This document shows, piece after piece, positions 26,061 through 38,327 of a DNA stretch of 64,000 nt (the stretch's first letter is position 1; every line of letters starts with the position of its first letter). The notes beneath the pieces are model-generated. The model did no database searches. It was not told where the DNA came from and saw nothing but the letters and a program-made list of their open reading frames with translations. The DNA lies in contig NC_044572.1 of assembly GCF_901933205.1 (NCBI RefSeq), positions 79,233,465-79,297,464 of the forward strand, given 5' to 3'. Source of the DNA: Camarhynchus parvulus. Its lineage: Eukaryota > Chordata > Aves > Passeriformes > Thraupidae. The translations under genes and the position numbers were made by a program.

Positions 26061-29000
26061 TTAGTGGTTAGAAAAGCAGTGCACAGTTGTGCATGCAAAA
26101 GGTGAAAAGCAACCTGTTAGAAGTCAGTCCTATAGGAAGAAATAAGCTATGTAAGCATGAGAAAGTTACTCTTAGAGGATCATTTTTGAAAGGCAGCACA
26201 GTTTTAAGCCATCCATGTGTTCACACTGTGCACCTGTTACTTAGTCCTGTTGTCCATATACCAAGAATAAAGGAGAATATTTAGTATCATCTATGTACAC
26301 TGAATATTTTAGGTAAGGTAAGATCTAATTTGGGGAATTTAATGGTTTTAAATACACTTCAGAAAAGGATGATATCCACTCTATAGATAAACCATGCCAG
26401 AAAACTATGGTTATCTAGACAATAATTCTTCTTTACTATTGCCTCCAGTAGCAACCATTCCTTCCCTGAGTTTTTGAAATGTATCTGCAGTCGACCTGAT
26501 GGATATTTGATCTCTAGATTAGCTGGCTGACTCAGCATGTGAGGATCAAATTTAGAGGGAAATTACCTCAATCTCTGAATTCTTAGGAATCTGCAATAAA
26601 TAAAATCATCACCAGTTTCTAGGAAGATGTTCTCTTTTGTATTATACTATGTAATATGCAATATCAATTCTTTTCACAAACGTTTTAAAGGTTTGTAGGC
26701 TATAAAAGCCTATGCCATGTCTTTCAGAAATTATTTTTATTCATCCATGAATTTTCCTATATCTAGGATGTAGGATGCTTTCCTGAAGTAATTCTTGGAA
26801 AGGCCAAAATCACTTTAACTCCCACCTCCCCACTCTTTTACTATCTAGAGCACTAGATCAAAGAAGTCTATCAAATTTTTGGCTCATTCAAAAGTCTGAA
26901 CACCTTAAGGTGAGTGCAACTCTGGTTTGTGTCACTTGGAGACACAGCAAGAAAGGGTAAACTGTCTCTGGGAAGGGGTTGAGGTACATGGAATATCTTG
27001 ACAGACTGTCTACAATAGGTCAAAATATTTTAATCAATCAAAACTGAGATGAATTTGTCCAGTTCCTTTGTCTTTTTATTTTTTTCCCTTCACATGATGG
27101 TTTATGTTCTTCAAGGATTCTCTTCCAGTAGGAAAAAATAATTATTGAAAACTGAGCTATTTCAATAATTTCTGATTCACAACTAAAAAAACATTAAGTG
27201 AAATGAAGTCACATGAGCAAATTCTCACATAATGCACTAGAGCAGGGAAATTACCTAGAAAGAGCTCAGGAAGTTACCCTGGAAAAAGTAGAGAGTTGCA
27301 GCTAAAACATTTTGGCTTATCAGCTTTTGCTGAATGCTGAGAGTTCTGTGCAGAATATGCAGACTGTCTCAGCTGCTGTTGTAATATAGCTGTCAAAGCA
27401 GCACTAAAAGATCTGAAGATTATTGGGTATTTCAAAAGCTCACTGGAGTTGTTTTTGAGTCTTCATGTTAAATTATTATATAATCCAAGTGGCTAGCTAT
27501 TTGTTGTTACCAGGGGTGCTTTTCTTTTAATATCAGTGCTCTTCTTCTACCAGCAAAATAATTTGTAAAATCAAAGTAATTTTATGTAGCTGTTGCTCTC
27601 TTCAGAGTGTGCAAAAAATACATTGTATTGCTTGAAAGAACACCAGGTGATGTAACCTTCAGAATCCCCTTAACAAATGACTTGAACAAAAACAACTGGC
27701 TTAGCTTTTTTCATCTAGATCAGTTCTCCTAAGAAGATGGGCTCCAGTTGCTCAAACATTGTGTTGCTATTAAGTACCGTAAGGATAGATAGAAGGTAAA
27801 AGCTGTGTGAAGTATAACGGATATGTGACATTTGTAATGTAAGGACATTTTTTGAGAATATTATTGAAAAAAAAATCAGAAGACCAGAAAAAGTAATAAA
27901 CCCCACCTCGATACACAGACCCTCTGGAAAAAAAGATAACAGAGACAATATCTGTGACCAGATCTCCCAGCTCACAGATTGAGGGAACACAACTGAACAA
28001 ATCACTCAAGGCCTTGGAGATGTTCCATCAGGTTTTTGTAACTGATAAGAAGGGGTGCAGAGAGGGAGAAAGAGTCTCACAGGTCTCAGAAAAGAACAAA
28101 CACTTTTAGAATCTTTAAGGGGCTTTAAGGCAAGGATGAAACTGACTATAGAATGTTCGGGGATTCAAAACAAAGGTTGACAGAGTTGGCTGATGTAGAC
28201 AGTAACATTGAAGCGAAATCAGGTGATCATAGATCTATAGAGACAAGAAATTAAGGGCAAAGGAGGCACCTTTGATATATAAGTGGAATAGCCTTCCCCC
28301 TTGCTCTGGAAAGATGATGAACATCCACTGCTTGTCTGAGCTGATAGAGCAGTCAGGACTTTCACTAAAATGGTCAGGAGTACCTAGTTTGTGTCTTTCT
28401 TCATAAAAAAAATATATTAATCTGCAGCATCTTGTGGTCCACCTCTTCCAGTAACATCATATTTATTTGCCAGTTACTCATAAGGGGGAAAACTGAGCCC
28501 TCCCTGACAAACCAGTGGGAGAGGAGAAGCCTGTGAAACAGTCAGTCAGGGCAGTCTGCCTTTCACAGACATTCATTTTGTGGTGGCTCTTTATACTTGG
28601 CCATTCTGGAGTACACTGCTTATATTGGGGGAGTTTTTCTATCATGCTTATATGTTGTTCCTTATCCAAAAACCTCAGTCTAATCTAACAAGTGTGATAC
28701 ACCCATTCAATAAGTGAAACAGTAGAAATTGATTGCACGGAAGCTACAGACAAATCCCATCTCAGTGAGGATACTGTAACAGACTATCCTGACCCTCAGC
28801 CCTCTGTTTTAATGAACACCTCATATATATATGTATATATATTAAACACACAAATTGTCTTCTATCCCTATGACTGTGGCCATATGGAGATTTTTATTAA
28901 ATCTGTAAAAATTCCAGATCATATTTTTCATAATAGACTAATGTAATATTATATCTGAAGAACAAGTTGCTAAATAACCACTAATGAAATATCTTTTACA

Positions 29001-29119
29001 GATTACAAGTATTTTTCTTCAGTGTAATACACTGACTTCTACAGATGAAACCTAAGTGAAGGATAAAATTTATAAATTGTTGAAATTAATGCTTGCCATC
29101 ATAAGCCCATAGTGCATTT
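26061..29119. other. AT-rich intergenic DNA, no gene seen
   Basis: Short frames only. The start (26,061-26,280) could be the further decayed tail of the preceding CR1 relic, but I could not follow it. A small TA-rich microsatellite lies near 28,823-28,845. Confidence 0.5.
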
Positions 29120-29380
29120 TATAAAGAGGCAAGGAGTAACGATTACAAAATGAAATTTAGACTAGATGTTAGGAAGAAATTCTTTACTGTGAGGGTGGTG
29201 AGATACTGGATCAGGTTGACCAGAGAAATTTGGATGCATCATACCTGGAAGTGTTCAAGGCCAGGCTGGATAAGGCCTTGAGCAACCTGGTCTATTGGGA
29301 GGTGAGTGGCAGAGGGGTCGAGACTAGATGACCTTTAAGGCACCTTCCACTCCTTAACATTTTGTGATTCTATGATTCTT
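29120..29380 (+). mobile_element. CR1 LINE, 5'-truncated 3' end
   Basis: The segment contains the end of CR1 ORF2 and its 3' untranslated region in plus orientation. The signature runs from 'tttagactagatgttaggaa' through 'gaaattctttactg', 'ggtggtgagatactgg', 'tggaagtgttcaaggccagg', 'ctggataaggccttgagcaa', 'gagactagatgacctttaag' and ends with TGATTCTATGATTCT. That last motif is the diagnostic avian CR1 terminus (short octamer repeats instead of a poly(A) tail). The copy is about 260 bases long, truncated at its 5' end as most genomic CR1 copies are, and non-coding. It shows moderate divergence, less than the relic at 25.3 kb. Confidence 0.92.
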
Positions 29381-32300
29381 GTTTTTATGAGCTCTGTGTA
29401 TGGAAACAAAAACTGAAGCTTTTGAAAAGTGAGGGGGGTTAGCCACTATGTACTACTGAAGTAACAGCATATTGACATCTCCTACATTTTGTTTTGTGGT
29501 TTGATCATTTTTTTAAAAGAAACAGCTACCTCGACAAAGTGCAAGTACAGTCTAGCCATAAAAATCATGCAAAGTGTATGAAGATCAAAAATTGTGTCAC
29601 ACAATTGCTTGATGCAGTATTAGGTTAAATTGGCAACTACATTGTCAATCACTCATTAGAATAAACAACAGGAAAAAAGAATCCAAAGATAGATAGTTGC
29701 TCACCTGTATTTTTCTACAGAATCTGTTTTAACTTCCAAAACCATAGTACCATTCTCAGCTGCTTTATAACAGCTGAAAAATCTCACTGGCATCACAAAT
29801 AACATAAATATAACCAAAGGTCACTGAATCTAATACAAATTTCTAAATTGATATCCTAGAGTGAAAAAAGAGAAGATTTACCATCTGTACTCTTTATGTG
29901 ACAAAAGTAACTTACTTTACGGACAGAGTTGACATGGAAAATGTCAAAGATTTTTTGTAACCCAGTTAAAAGGCTTTACCCCTTTAAATGGATTCTGCTG
30001 TTGAGCTCATCAGCCTGTCAGAGTATACTTTCAATATCTTTCCAAAAGGAGTTCTGCTAGGACTGACTATGTTACTTTTGAACAGCTACAGCTGTTTCCA
30101 TAATGTATCACCACAGTAGAAGTTGTGGAAATTTCAAACTTTAGCAAAAATGACTGACTACATAAATTTATATAAATGCATTTTAATAAGTACTTGATAA
30201 GTAACATTAGTGATTATAAAATTTTTACATCAGGATCATAAAATATCTTATTTCCCTTCTAGAATTTGGTACTGCTTTACAGCTTATTACTTTCATTTAT
30301 TTCTTCTTTCATAAAAGGTAAGAAAATACTAAACACAGTTATCTTTTCCTTTGTAATTTTAGCTGATAAAACATATCTTTGGGTTTTCCACTAAGTTAAA
30401 AAAGGGAGGTCAGGTGTGCAGTAATACAGAGATTTACATAACAGGATTACATGAAAATAAGCAGTTCATTTTTCTGCTGAAAAAGCACAGGATAAGAAAC
30501 TCAAGTTTTCCTTCAAAATTTTTTACCCTGAAATTGGAAGAGCAGGAGTAGAACAGGAAATTAGGAAAATGACCTCCTGCCCCTTGTGCAACACATACTT
30601 TCTTGATGCACTTAAAAGATGTACTGAAAGCTATCACAAAGAACATGAGACAGCAACAGACTTTAAGAATGGTACCAAGCTGAACAATTTATAATTGTTT
30701 AAATGTTGTGCCACAGATTTTTTTACTATTTCCATTTTTAAAACATCATTGTGAAAATCTAGTTTCCCAGATAGAAAACCATGATGTTGTAAACCTTCTT
30801 AGGAAAAATTCAGTATTGTACTCATCCATTGCACAGTCAGACTTTCAACTCTTATGGAAATGGACATTTACACTGCAGCAACTGGTCCTCCTTTGTTGCT
30901 GAAATTTACTCTTTCTAAACAACTTAATTTGTAGAAGTAAGATTGCAACGGAAAATTCTACAGGATGATGACAAACACACCTCTTTACAAACCATGTATA
31001 GGTCCAGAAATAGGTAATTATGCAAGACAGCCTGTAGGAAAAAGTGGTAAAAGTAGGTAGCAGGCATGAATCAGATCACCTTTTTTGAGGTGGACTGAGG
31101 CCTGACAGAGAAAATTATCAGGTCAAAGTGTAAGGCAGTCTGCTTCACAGCTATGAAGTGCAGAACAGCTCAGCTGAGAAACAAAATTAAATTAAGTATT
31201 TTGGGCCTCACAATGTACAGGACATGCTGGAGGGCCTTGTGTCCACACTGCCATCATTGCTCTCCAGACAGCCCCCACTGTGACTTCATCCTTGGTGCTA
31301 CTGGTGGGTGGGGCAAACATTTTGAATGCACCAGTGGCATATCCAAGAAACTTCAGGTATGGGGAATACTACCAGGTGTCTTCCTGCACACTGAAACACT
31401 CATGTGCATGCCTCATAAGAAGACAATTCTTGTAAGTTGTCCTTGCTAATGGTTGAATACCCATGGAGCTTCCGAGGTGTGGGTTTTCTTAAGAGTTGTT
31501 AGTGAAACTATGAATCTAAATTTAGAGTAAGATTCTGAAAAAGTGTCAGATGAGAAGCTCTTCTGGGCACTGGAAAAACACACCAAGGTTCTCCAGAAAA
31601 TTAAAATCACACTGTTTGGAAAAGGCAAATATGTGTCACTTTTGGAGCATGGTGTTCATGGAGTATAACAGTGAAGTAAAACTAGCTTCATCTTTCCTGA
31701 TACTTAGTAATTATAAAAGAGCCAAGATTAGAAAATGACCCAGCATTCCATAATTCCATAATGCCAAGTCATTAATTTTGACTTCAGGGTAGGTAATATC
31801 TCAGTCTCATGCAATATGAGGTCTAACTAGATAATCAACCTACTGGTTCCTTGAACTCTGACAGTCTTTTACACTGTGGAAAGATACAAAGTAAAACCCA
31901 GACATAAATGGATTAAATAAAAGGATAATCATTGTAAAAAGGTTTCACTAACTTTTATTCAAACATCATCATTTTCTTAATCTGTGTCAAGATTTCTGCT
32001 TGACTTTTTGCAGGATGGTCTTTTTTGTTGAGATGGACTTATTCAATATACAAATACAGAAAAGAGAAAAAAGAATCCAAAAGTACAGTATAGTTCTGTA
32101 AGTGTTATACTTTAATCTTAAATGCTTTTATAGCTGTAAATTAAAGGATGTATCCTGAGAATGGCTTGTCATTTCAGTTGACAATAATAGAGATAAACAT
32201 GTTTTGAAGATTCAAAGATATCTAATCTATAGATTACAATTTGCAGCTGAGTTGACATTGTACTGCTAGTAATACTGGGTAACACGACAGAATGTAATGA

Positions 32301-35300
32301 CTTTCTTTCGTGGGGTTAATGTTTACGAATTATTTCAGAACAATCAGCTCTTTGTGTAACCTATTCATGTATAGGGTATGTGAATTTATAACAGTAAACT
32401 TTGTTTTACTGGATGCTGAAAAGAACAGTTTTTACACTATGCTAATTTTCACTTCAACTTCTACCCTTCCATCTTCCAAATAACAATATACCAAAAAACA
32501 ACAAAAAGCCCACAAACTAAAAGCCCCAAGCCGTCTTTAAATCAGACCTCTTTAACTGATAGGAAAAAGCACCTACATTGTCTGTTAACCTCTTAATATT
32601 TTCACCATGTTTTTCTGTGAAGTAAAACTCCAACTATCTTCTTAATCAGGAACAATTAAAAGAAGTTTTATTAATAAAAAAATGTAGTTTCCTGACCATA
32701 TCTTGAATAGGAGCTCTGATTGATTGTGACAGACACACACCATTGAATTCAATTGAATTTTTAACCTTTTGTATAATTTCATGTGAAAATGTGACATGCT
32801 CAAAATGCCAAATTGTTTAGGAAACCAATGGCAGCTACTCACTAAACAATAATTTTTACCATGATTTTTTAAAGTAAGGTAGGTCCAAAAATATTTTAAT
32901 ATGGCTGTTTCAGAGAGATTTTGTTCATTATTGCCTATTTGGTCATCAATGGATGAAGCTCGGAATAAGAAAATCTCAGTCAGGTCCTAGGGATGTGAGT
33001 TGTCTTCAGTACATAAAAAACAACTCTCCCAATGCAAATACAGATTCATTTACAAAATCTGCAGGTACTACAAATTCAATTGTATCTTCCTATTGCCAGT
33101 CAAGCTTAGCACTTCAACAATAATTTACTCATAATCAGACTGAGACAAAGCCAGCTGTGCCTCAGAATTGAAAATACCGTATATTTCTTTAGGAGACTTC
33201 TATTTAAAAATATTTTCATGAGATCAGAATGCAAGCTTTTGAGAATACAATCATGCAAACCTCCTCTTGTCATGTCATCATTGTGGCATAGAAAATCATC
33301 CTCAGGCCCGGATTTATGGGTACTTTGTTGTTATACAATATTGTGCAACAATTTAGGAGAAATGGAAAATTCATATAGTATTACTATATTTCAAGAATGA
33401 TTTGACTTTTTAAAAATAACATCAAAGTCAGATAAAAGAGAAGAAATTTGGACTAATTATTTGAATTCATTGTCAGTTTAGTTTCACTAAGACATCATAC
33501 TGTGTGACTCAAGAAACATGTTCTTTCTTATCTGAAATGTATTTTGGTGGATGTCCTCAATGTCTTTCAATAATTTCGCTTTGAAATAATTCTTAGAAAG
33601 GGATAAGACAGTAATTTCAGGAACTTCTTTGAAATACTGCTCTAAACTTAAAAACTATCCATGCTTGACTGATTTTTCAGTTTATTAAAAAGGGCTAAAA
33701 CAGGTTTTCCCAATTTTATTCTAGATTTGCTAAAGATTGCCTGAAATATGAAACTATTACATATAGCTTGTTTCACTTCAGTTACATTTTTAGTATGGAA
33801 AGTTCCCATTGACTTCAGCATGAAAAAAGAAGTTGCTGGACCTGGACAAGACAAAGGATCTCAACAATCTTCATATGAAGTATACATTTAAATTTAAACA
33901 TAATCTTAAAAACAGTCAAAACAGAAACTAAATGTTTTCCTTTCTGTCCAAAAATTCAAGCTTCCAAACTCCATTCCAAGAAGGATCAAATAAAAATTAA
34001 ATATGATTTGAGACAGAACATGCAGACACAACTAGTATCTAGGCATCCCATATTTTAGATGACTCATCCTGGTTGTTGACTCAACTGTTGACTAATCGAC
34101 TTTTCCTTGGGTTCCTCCACTGCTAGCTTCATCCTTTACCTCATGATGAAATTTTTCACAAAGAAAAATAAGTGTTTTTATTTAGCAGGATGGGAAAATT
34201 ATCACTGGTAACCAGCTATTCCAAGATGGAACCCTTGAGCCTAAACTTGAAAAATTTTTTACTGATATTGTTTTTAATAATACAGTCATTTGGAGGACTA
34301 ATTATCTGAAAATTATATTACCGCATTTAACTGTATGTTATTACTTCTTTTTTTCTGTTTTCTAAAATTTTTACTTGCTGTTACTTCAACCAAATAGAAA
34401 TTGGAGGCTCAAGAACCTTTGTAAATCTAACAGGTAAATATAAATGGCAAAGATGCTTTTACAGTTCTCATGCTAGAAAAGATCTGCCTTGATATGATAA
34501 TTTCCTTTTCTTTTTCCATCTTTTTCAAGAAAAAAAACAAACTCCAACTTCAAAAAACCCTCAGGGAAGTTAACCAAAGATTAGGATAGATAAACCACTT
34601 CTAGGTACAGGCCTGAGAAAACAGACTGTCTATATCCAAGAAGTCTGGGACTGACCAAAAAAAATGAACAGCTTCCACCTACGTATGCTTTTTGCTCGTC
34701 AGAAGAAGAGGTTTAGTCACTGAGAATAAAGTTGGCAGACCTTTTCCTGAAGCTCTGTGGAATGCAGCTTCTTCCAGAAGTTGATCTCACTGCTTTTCAC
34801 ATTCTTAACCCTCACTGATCTCCCTTACTCTTCCTCTGTGACAGCAACAACAGCAGGAAAAAGTCATATGGAAACTCTGATTTAATTCCTTTGTTACATT
34901 TCTCCATATCCATAAGCAGGGCTTGGTCCTGGCCCCCTCTCTGACCTCACATTGTATCAGGGAATATTGAAAATGTGATGCATCAGGGAGAATCTAGGAG
35001 CAAAGTGACAGGAACAGGAGAAGCTTTTTGAGTCTTGCAGCATCTTGAGATGAAATCCCTCTCATGCAAAACTGTGATGTGAAAGGAGGAAACTTTGTAG
35101 AGAAAAATAGATTTCAGACACCTCCGAGATTCTTAAAACCTTTATCTCTCCAGGCCTCACTTTCCCGACAGAGTCTACATTATTATATATCTTTATAGTT
35201 ACTATATTGAACTTCCAGGCTAACAGCTTCCATACTAACTACTCAGATCAGTATAGCCAGCTGGGTAACCTTTGCAGAGTGGGGAGAATCAGATGCCTTA

Positions 35301-36130
35301 GGTTCATTCTTCACTAGCCCACACTGCTTATCCTACAATTAGGTCAGATGGATACAGTCCCCAGAGCCATGAAATGTCCCTATTTCATGGGAATATTTGA
35401 GGGGGAGTGGAAGGAGGACACAGCCTATTTCTAGTCTTTCAATCTCCTTTACCTTTATTGCCAGAAAGACCTTTCAGCTCCGAAAAAGAGGCTGGACTGC
35501 AGAAGGTGGATCCCATGATGCTATGGCATATCTATGATACTGTGGCGCCCAGTAATTTTATTATCAAGTATGTCTTTAAGTTTAACTGTAAGACAGTGAC
35601 TCCAGGTAACTACTGAGTGACCCGCTACTTTCAGTTCAGAGTTAGATGTCTGCCTCAGGCTGGGAATCACAAACCCAGGGTCTTGCTCTTAGCAGAAAAA
35701 ATGAACTTTTGGTCCAACCAAAAGTTCAGACAATGGGCTAGTTGGTTCCTTCTCTACTCAAGACTGGATTAGCCACTGTGTTCTGCCACCAGCAAGCTCC
35801 CCTCTATAGCTGCAACTCAGCAGGCATCAAAGACATGCCAGACCAGAACCTGAAAATGAGGTTTTGGGCTTACTCTGTACTTGAGCCCATAAGTGCTCTT
35901 CTCACAAGTCCTAGTAGTTGGGCAAAATCTGGATTGGCATTGAGGGATGTTGCCAGGCTGAATCACCCTCAGCTGTAGCTTACCGATTTTGTCACAGGTG
36001 GATGGGCCACCTTCACCTTACCCAGGGAAAGGACACATACTAGTCATCTATATGGTGCAATAAATATGGAAATAAACTGCCCTTGCTCCCCCTCCCCAAA
36101 AAATGACCCCAGGCCTAAAAGACGGCATTC
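29381..36130. other. AT-rich upstream flank, no gene seen
   Basis: Short frames on both strands with no recognisable protein, and no named repeat. Base composition becomes less AT-rich after about 34.6 kb as the CpG island approaches. Promoter-proximal regulatory sites are plausible but cannot be pinpointed from sequence alone. Confidence 0.55.
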
Positions 36131-36420
36131 TGGCACTGAGAAGACGTAGCCTTCGGCCTTCCCGTGACATTAAGGGAGGGGTAGCCACCGCAACCATCCG
36201 TCGGTGAGAAGTGGGATCTTCAGCCTGGTGGATCTCCTGCTCTCAGCAGAGTTTGGGGAAGCTGCGAGAACGCCAAGCGAGAGGTGGCAGCAGCGAGTCG
36301 CCGTGCAGCCCGGTGGCGGCGGTCGGCCCGCGCCGCTGCCGCCTGTGCTCAGCCCGGCCGCGGGCACCGCTGCGGGGCCCGGCAAGCCTCATCCGCGCGG
36401 TGCGGGGCTGGAGGGGCGCG

Positions 36421-36488
36421 GGGATGGACGGATGGATACATGGATGGAGGGGAGGGAGGGAGGGAGGGAGGGAGGGATGGATGAATGG
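36421..36488. repeat. (GGAT)/(GGGA)n purine-rich repeat
   Basis: Begins with GGAT/GGAC units, passes into about seven GGGA units (36,449-36,477) and returns to GGAT/GAAT. Runs of G on one strand could form G-quadruplex structure. It sits inside the first CpG sub-island, upstream of the donor at 36,771. Frames through it (for example glycine/arginine/glutamate-rich ones) are repeat artefacts. Confidence 0.85.
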
Positions 36489-36599
36489 GAGCGCCGTGTC
36501 CCACGGGAGCGGCCCGCCTGGCTGCCCCTGGCGCCCGGGGACACGCGGGTCCCTCCCTGCGAGGCAGGTGCTGGCACCGCGAGTTTGGGCAGCAAATGA

Positions 36600-36770
36600 C
36601 CGGCTGTAGGCTCTGGCCGGGCGCCTCGGCCGCGCCGATGCTCAGCCCCTTGCGAGCGCAAGTTAGCAGAGGTTACCCCAGGCAACTACCCCAAAAAATT
36701 GGGTGATTTTGCTCCGGTACCAAAACTCCGAGCGGCGAGTTGAAAGGAGCCGTGGAGTGGCAACTTTCAG
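36600..36770 (+). other. Candidate first exon 1a (untranslated)
   Basis: The sequence CAACTTTCAG immediately followed by GTGAGT at 36,771 is a full-consensus vertebrate 5' splice site (CAG|GTGAGT). It lies at the downstream edge of the first CpG sub-island, where a first exon would be expected to end. The start of the exon is unknown; the left coordinate given is only a guess. Open frames upstream are short and compositionally driven, so I read this as a non-coding first exon, alternative to the one ending at 37,865 or, less likely, belonging to a separate transcript. There is no direct evidence of transcription. Confidence 0.45.
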
Positions 36771-37219
36771 GTGAGTGCTACAATTGCATTCCACACAAGT
36801 TTCTCAACGAAGGGTTAAGCGTGCGCAGGAGTAAAACATGACTTCCATATTCCTTACCCTATTTGCTCGCAAGAATACTTCTGAAAACACGGTAGGATTT
36901 CCACCTAGGTTTCCCAAGCATGGGAAGAGAGACCTGAGGTAGACACGAGCCGGAGAACGAGCTCTGGCTTCCCTGTTGCTGTCACCGTTTTGGCTGCCCG
37001 ACCTCAAGTTCCCAACCCATGACAGCAGGAGCCGCGGTCACTGCCGAGGGGCTGCTCGCCACAGACGACCCCCGCCCCAGGGCGCGCTCCCACACCTGCG
37101 CCCTCCGCCCTGCCTCCCCTTCCCCAATAAATCAGAGCCCCCCGGCCACGGGGGTCTGAGTGAACACGGGGACGCGCCCCTCTGCGGCGAGGCTGGGGGT
37201 CCGGACCCGGCCCTACCTC

Positions 37220-37400
37220 AGCCCCGCCCGGCACAGGCGGCAGCGCCCCATCGGCGGCGGGCCGCCCGCCCCACTGTGTCCCCCCCGAGCAGCGCCGGCT
37301 GCTCGGCCGCGGCGGGCGCGCTCCTGCTGGGGAGGGGACGGGCAGGGAGGGGCGGAGGCAGGCGGGAGGAGGGAGGGAGGCAGGGCGGGCGGGAGCGCGG
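37220..37400 (+). promoter_or_regulatory. GC-box cluster upstream of exon 1b
   Basis: Consensus Sp1/KLF-type GC boxes are visible: CCCCGCCC at about 37,222, GGGGCGG at about 37,349 and GGGCGGG at about 37,383, within a G-run-rich stretch (37,329-37,390). This sits a short distance upstream of candidate exon 1b and fits a TATA-less core promoter. The precise start site cannot be read from sequence. Confidence 0.55.
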
Positions 37401-37409
37401 CGGCGGCAG

Positions 37410-37736
37410 ATGCTGCGGCGGCGGCTGTGTCTCCTTCGGCCACATCCCGCGGCCGGTGCGCCCGCCCGGCGCGCTGCGCTACGGCGCCGCCGCGCAGCCT
37501 GCCCCAGCCGCCGCCGCCGCAGCAGCAGCAGCGGCCCCGCGCCTCGCCCCAGCGGCGGGGCGGTGGATGCCGAGCCCTCCTCGCCCCGGCAGCCAGCGGG
37601 CAGCTGTCCTGCGGCCGAGCCCCTCGGAGCCGGATCGGCGCGCTTGCACGGACACGGGCGCACACGGGCGGACACGCACGCCCTGGGGGGCAAGCCGAAG
37701 ATGCTGCAGCTGGGCAAGGTCAGGACCTTGCGGTGA
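37410..37736 (+). CDS. Possible upstream ORF in exon 1b (uncertain)
   Basis: A 108-codon ATG frame lies within candidate exon 1b. It starts MLRRRLCLLRPHPAAGAP, is rich in arginine, proline, alanine and serine (including a serine run from the CAG repeat read in another frame), and ends with MLQLGKVRTLR and a stop before the splice donor. A second in-frame ATG at 37,701 begins the last 11 codons. The composition is what any frame through such GC-rich repeats would give, and several other frames on both strands are equally open, so this may not be translated. If ribosomes do initiate here it would act as an upstream ORF that damps translation of the main frame. If the alternative donor at 37,718/37,719 were used, it could be an N-terminal coding exon. 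I do not recognise it as part of any known protein. Confidence 0.2.
   Translation: MLRRRLCLLRPHPAAGAPARRAALRRRRAACPSRRRRSSSSGPAPRPSGGAVDAEPSSPRQPAGSCPAAEPLGAGSARLHGHGRTRADTHALGGKPKMLQLGKVRTLR
37507..37533 (+). repeat. (CCG)n(CAG)n triplet repeat in exon 1b
   Basis: Four CCG units are followed directly by about five CAG units, then CGG. Such repeats are common in CpG-island 5' untranslated regions and tend to vary in length. Here the number of units is small. Confidence 0.85.
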
Positions 37737-38204
37737 AGCCCGGAGCCGTCGCTCCCCCCCCACCCCGCCCCGCTCGCTCGCTTCATTCTCGCTTAGCGGA
37801 CTGAGGATTTGCTCTTGGGTTTTGGTATATGTTTGGGAGCAAGCAGGCTGAATCGGCGCCGATCGGTGAGTACGACAGGCACCGTAATGGTGCCAGGTCC
37901 GTCCCCCTCCCCCCCACACACCCTTCCCGCCTGCGTGATATTTCTTCTTGGTGCGGGGTCCTGCGCTGCTCCCCTCGGCGAGGCTGCCGGGCTGGGCTGG
38001 GCTGCGAGGAGCGGTGTTTATGCCCTCAGCTGAAAGGTAACAAAGTGCGTTATTTCCTCATGGCTCTTTCTCCCGGGCCTCCCCCCTCCATCGCTTTCCT
38101 CCCTTTCTTGCTACGTTAGTCGTTGCTTATGTAGGGCATCCGCGGCACAGTGTCTCCCGGCGCCCTGCACTAATGTGCTCGTTACGGCGGTGAAGTCATG
38201 GGCC

Positions 38205-38247
38205 AGGGAGAAGGAGGAGGAAGAAGAGGAGAAAGAAGATGAAGGGG
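38205..38247. repeat. Purine-only (AGG/GAA) tract
   Basis: About 43 bases contain almost only A and G, built of GGA, GAA and GAG units. It lies within the 3' part of the CpG island, in the presumed first intron. The glutamate-rich frame it creates is a by-product of the repeat. Confidence 0.8.
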
Positions 38248-38327
38248 CCCGGGGACCCGCGGGCGGGGGCAGCGCCCGGCCCTGCGCGGAGCCCGCGCCC
38301 TGGGGCGGCTCCGAGCGACGGCTGCTG

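Larger units (their letters stand above)
37400..37865 (+). other. Candidate first exon 1b of an unidentified gene
   Basis: The sequence GCCGATCG|GTGAGTACG gives a strong consensus splice donor with GT at 37,866-37,867. The preceding 450 bases are extremely GC-rich, carry triplet repeats, and sit directly downstream of a GC-box cluster, as expected for the first exon of a CpG-island gene. Frames upstream of the donor are closed by stops before it: one at 37,734-37,736 (TGA) and another at 37,849-37,851 (TGA). Translation would therefore most likely begin in a later exon beyond the window, making this a 5' untranslated exon. A weaker internal donor-like site (AAG|GTCAGG, at 37,718/37,719) would instead leave a coding frame open. 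The start coordinate is approximate. Confidence 0.55.

Noticed and set aside
37004..37786. 260-codon minus-strand frame in the CpG island
   Set aside because: Same GC-driven lack of stops; low-complexity arginine/proline/alanine sequence with no domain and no splice or promoter support.
36976..37851. 291-codon plus-strand frame across the CpG island
   Set aside because: Proline, alanine, arginine and glycine dominated; equally long frames exist on the other strand (for example 37,004-37,786). High GC removes stop codons, so length alone is no evidence. It ends in a stop just before the donor and has no recognisable domain.
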